NCBI RefSeq assembly: GCF_020740795.1
Contig: NC_067295.1
Coordinates: 124,001-188,000 of the forward strand
Length of the DNA: 64,000 nt
Direction of reading: 5' to 3'
DNA from: Apus apus
Lineage: Eukaryota; Chordata; Aves; Apodiformes; Apodidae
Below, piece after piece: positions 61,801-64,000 of the stretch. Position numbers and translations under genes: made by a program. The notes under the pieces were generated by a model. It saw only the letters and a list, made by a program, of their open reading frames with translations. It was not told the origin of the DNA and ran no database searches. The stretch's first letter is position 1. The number at the start of each line of letters is the position of its first letter.

Positions 61801-63687
61801 AGGAAGCTGCCTGGATCCCCTGGTTGCTGTTCTGTGACCAGCTCTACACAGCCTAGTTTACACACTCCTTACCCTGCCACCCTGCCCGTCCAGAAGTTGG
61901 AGTGGGATGTGCTAGGAGCAGCAAGAAGCTAAAAAAATGGCAGATACATGTAAAATAGAGGCAAGATGGACTGCATTGGTTCTTCACACTGGGGAGCACA
62001 GCTAGTGGTTTTTAAGACAAGTCATAAGAACAGCGAGGGTGGCCTGACCAGAAGGGAGGAGAACCCCTGATGCTGCTCAATGACAATGTCCATTGCCAGG
62101 GCCCAGCACAGCTCAGAATGAGGCCATGGAATAGGTAGCATATGCTGAACTAATGGTCCCAATTCCTGCCCGTGTGGCACTGGATGGCTCTGTTGCCCCC
62201 CTGATGTTGTGGAGAAGCAAACTCTGCTCCTGCAGCCTTGCAGCCAGGCAGTGGGGAGCACGCAGCAGGCACCCACCCTGTGAGCTCAGAGCCTCAGATG
62301 CACACAGTGGCCAGTGAATATCACACAGCACAAGCCCACCAGAGCCAGCTCCTTGAGCCCTCTGCTGCCTGCTCACCAAGGGCCCAGTGCATGAACTTCA
62401 GGGCCAACCACAGCCAGAGCAGACCTGGTTCTCACAGCAACTCTCTAGAGCATCAAGACAAGAACCAGGGGCTGGTCACAATCCTCAGCCAAGTGTGCAA
62501 ATTCTACCCCCAGAAAGCAGTCCAGTGCTTTCTCACCCCGTTACCATTCTTGCTGCTGTGTGGGTGGCTCACTGCAAGTGAAACCAGCAGTGGCTGAGCT
62601 GGGGAGAAGCAGCCAACCTCAAACTCCTCAGCTTATGGCAAATTCCCCCAACAGCACCAAGCAGGAAAGTCCCAGTGATATGTTAGTGACAGACTCAGTA
62701 ACCTTCAAGCAGAGGACAAACACCACACTGCTGTGAACACCCTGCTTGCATGAAGCACAGAAAGGACCACAGAAGCAGCTGATCAACCACTGAACCCCAG
62801 GGCTCCTTAGGACACCTGTCACACTCCATGGACTGGGGCAGGGCTAGAGCAGTCATCCCTCTACCCAAGGCAGGCTGAGGGGTGCAGGCTGGTAGTGTAC
62901 CAACTCCTGTTGTAACAATTGCCTCTCTGCATTCATAATACAGAATTTTAGGTCTCCTGCACAGATGTTCGGAGTTTTATAAAAGGTATTCCAGTTAACA
63001 GCGAAAAAGAGAACAGCTGCTCCTCCCCCTGTGCAGCTAGATGTGCCACAGCAGTGAGCTCCTCTCTCTGTTCATCCAGGGCTGTAGCCAGTTTTTCTCC
63101 TCTTCCATCCTGCAGTCTTGCTAGAGGGGTCAAAAGCAGTTTTGTGGAAATATCCATGTTGAAGAAAGCCACAGAAGGGACAGGATAGGAGCAGGACAGC
63201 TCAAAGTAAAAACAGGCAAAGAACCTTTGGCCAGCATAGAGCAGAGACAAAGTTCCTCTCAACGTTGCTTCTCAGCTTGTCAAAGGAATGGGAACACTCA
63301 GGACTTGGCAAACTGGTGGTGGTGCTGATGGCTGGGAAAACACACCAAGGTATGGCAATCTAGCAAGCTTAAACTTTGACTTTTACCTTTGCTTTGGAGC
63401 AATCTGCTCTGAGAGATAATACTCCTGCAGCTGAAAACCAGACCAGTTTTACTGTTCTCCTTGCTCTGATCGCCAGCAAGTTCATGCTGGAACTGCTGCT
63501 TGGCTTCTGACCCTGTCACCACAGCTCAAGGGGCCTGGGGCTGGTTCCACAGCTGCAGTGTGGCTGCTTTGGCACAGCAACGTGTGGAAAAAAAATCAAC
63601 ATTCTGGGTAATGTGTAACGATATATCACCACATGGGAGCCTGGGCAGACCTTATACTCAGCAATTTGCAGAGAGTGGAAAATGATC

Positions 63688-63701
63688 TGTGTGTGTGTGT
63701 G
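63688..63701 (+). repeat. (GT)n microsatellite
   Basis: Seven GT units in the region upstream of IL21R. Confidence 0.85.
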
Positions 63702-64000
63702 CACTGCACAGTTCCACTAAGAGTTGAGTCAAAAACACCTATTCTTTGTGAAAGCAACTATACACAAAATTACACACTTTGGAAGCAGCTCTGTAAGAGC
63801 TAGAATACAAACTGCATAAATCCCTAAGAACTTTTCCACAGCAAAGACATGACTTGAAGAAAACAAAGTTTTCTCAAGTCTCTGTTCACTAAGGAATTTT
63901 GTCACATAATTCTGGAGCCAGAGATAGACATTAAGGAGTGGGGTTTTGGAAATCACAATTCCCTCATTTGGTTTTCTCACCCTTTGTTCCTTTCACCACG

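Larger units (their letters stand above)
52905..64000. other. Region upstream of IL21R
   Basis: 11 kb without a recognised coding exon; it should hold the non-coding first exon and promoter of IL21R. Besides the CR1 and simple repeats it contains a moderately CpG-rich patch at about 55120-55830. A TATAAAAGGAAG sequence at about 58720 resembles a TATA box but has no other support. No large IL4R-type last exon is present. Confidence 0.6.

Noticed and set aside
1..64000. Search for a wholly new system such as defence islands, CRISPR arrays or mobile gene cassettes.
   Set aside because: The window is ordinary vertebrate chromosome; everything with recognisable coding signal belongs to PDPK1, IL9R, IL21R or CR1.

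Overview
This is vertebrate nuclear DNA, almost certainly from a bird. Genes are split into short exons with GT-AG introns. There is a CpG-island promoter. The recognisable repeats are CR1 LINE fragments with the avian 3' end (CATTCTATGATTCTATG type) plus one LTR resembling those of bird ERVs. The species cannot be named from the sequence; a passerine is plausible but unproven. I found no bacterial genes, CRISPR arrays, rRNA or tRNA. Most long open frames in the window are chance frames in GC-rich or repetitive DNA.

Three genes lie in tandem, all on the minus strand. (1) PDPK1 (3-phosphoinositide-dependent kinase 1) fills about 95-22454. Thirteen coding exons join in frame to 521 codons, and only the last exon (end of the PH domain) lies outside the window. 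Its first exon sits in a strong CpG island at about 21890-22915. (2) IL9R, the interleukin-9 receptor, lies at 28269-35073, with eight coding exons that join to a complete 481-residue protein. (3) IL21R, the interleukin-21 receptor, lies at 41133-52884, with eight coding exons that join to a complete protein of 593 or 594 residues, and a splice acceptor upstream of the ATG that predicts a non-coding 5' exon further out.

IL9R and IL21R are class I cytokine receptors that pair with the common gamma chain and signal through JAK1/JAK3 and STATs. Here they are adjacent and share an identical series of intron phases and an identical 85-nt box 1 exon, which marks them as products of an old tandem duplication. 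In human, IL21R is paired with IL4R, and IL9R is elsewhere in the genome.

The rest is non-coding: a 12 kb PDPK1 intron 1, a 5 kb spacer between the PDPK1 island and IL9R, a 6 kb spacer between IL9R and IL21R, and 11 kb upstream of IL21R with a CR1 copy and a moderately CpG-rich patch at 55.1-55.8 kb. Several repeats sit very close to exons. A CR1 element makes up most of IL9R intron 5, another begins about 11 nt from an IL21R splice donor, and a (CAAA)n microsatellite forms the tract before an IL21R acceptor. I found no novel gene system; the points worth checking concern the receptor pair, its signalling motifs and these repeats.
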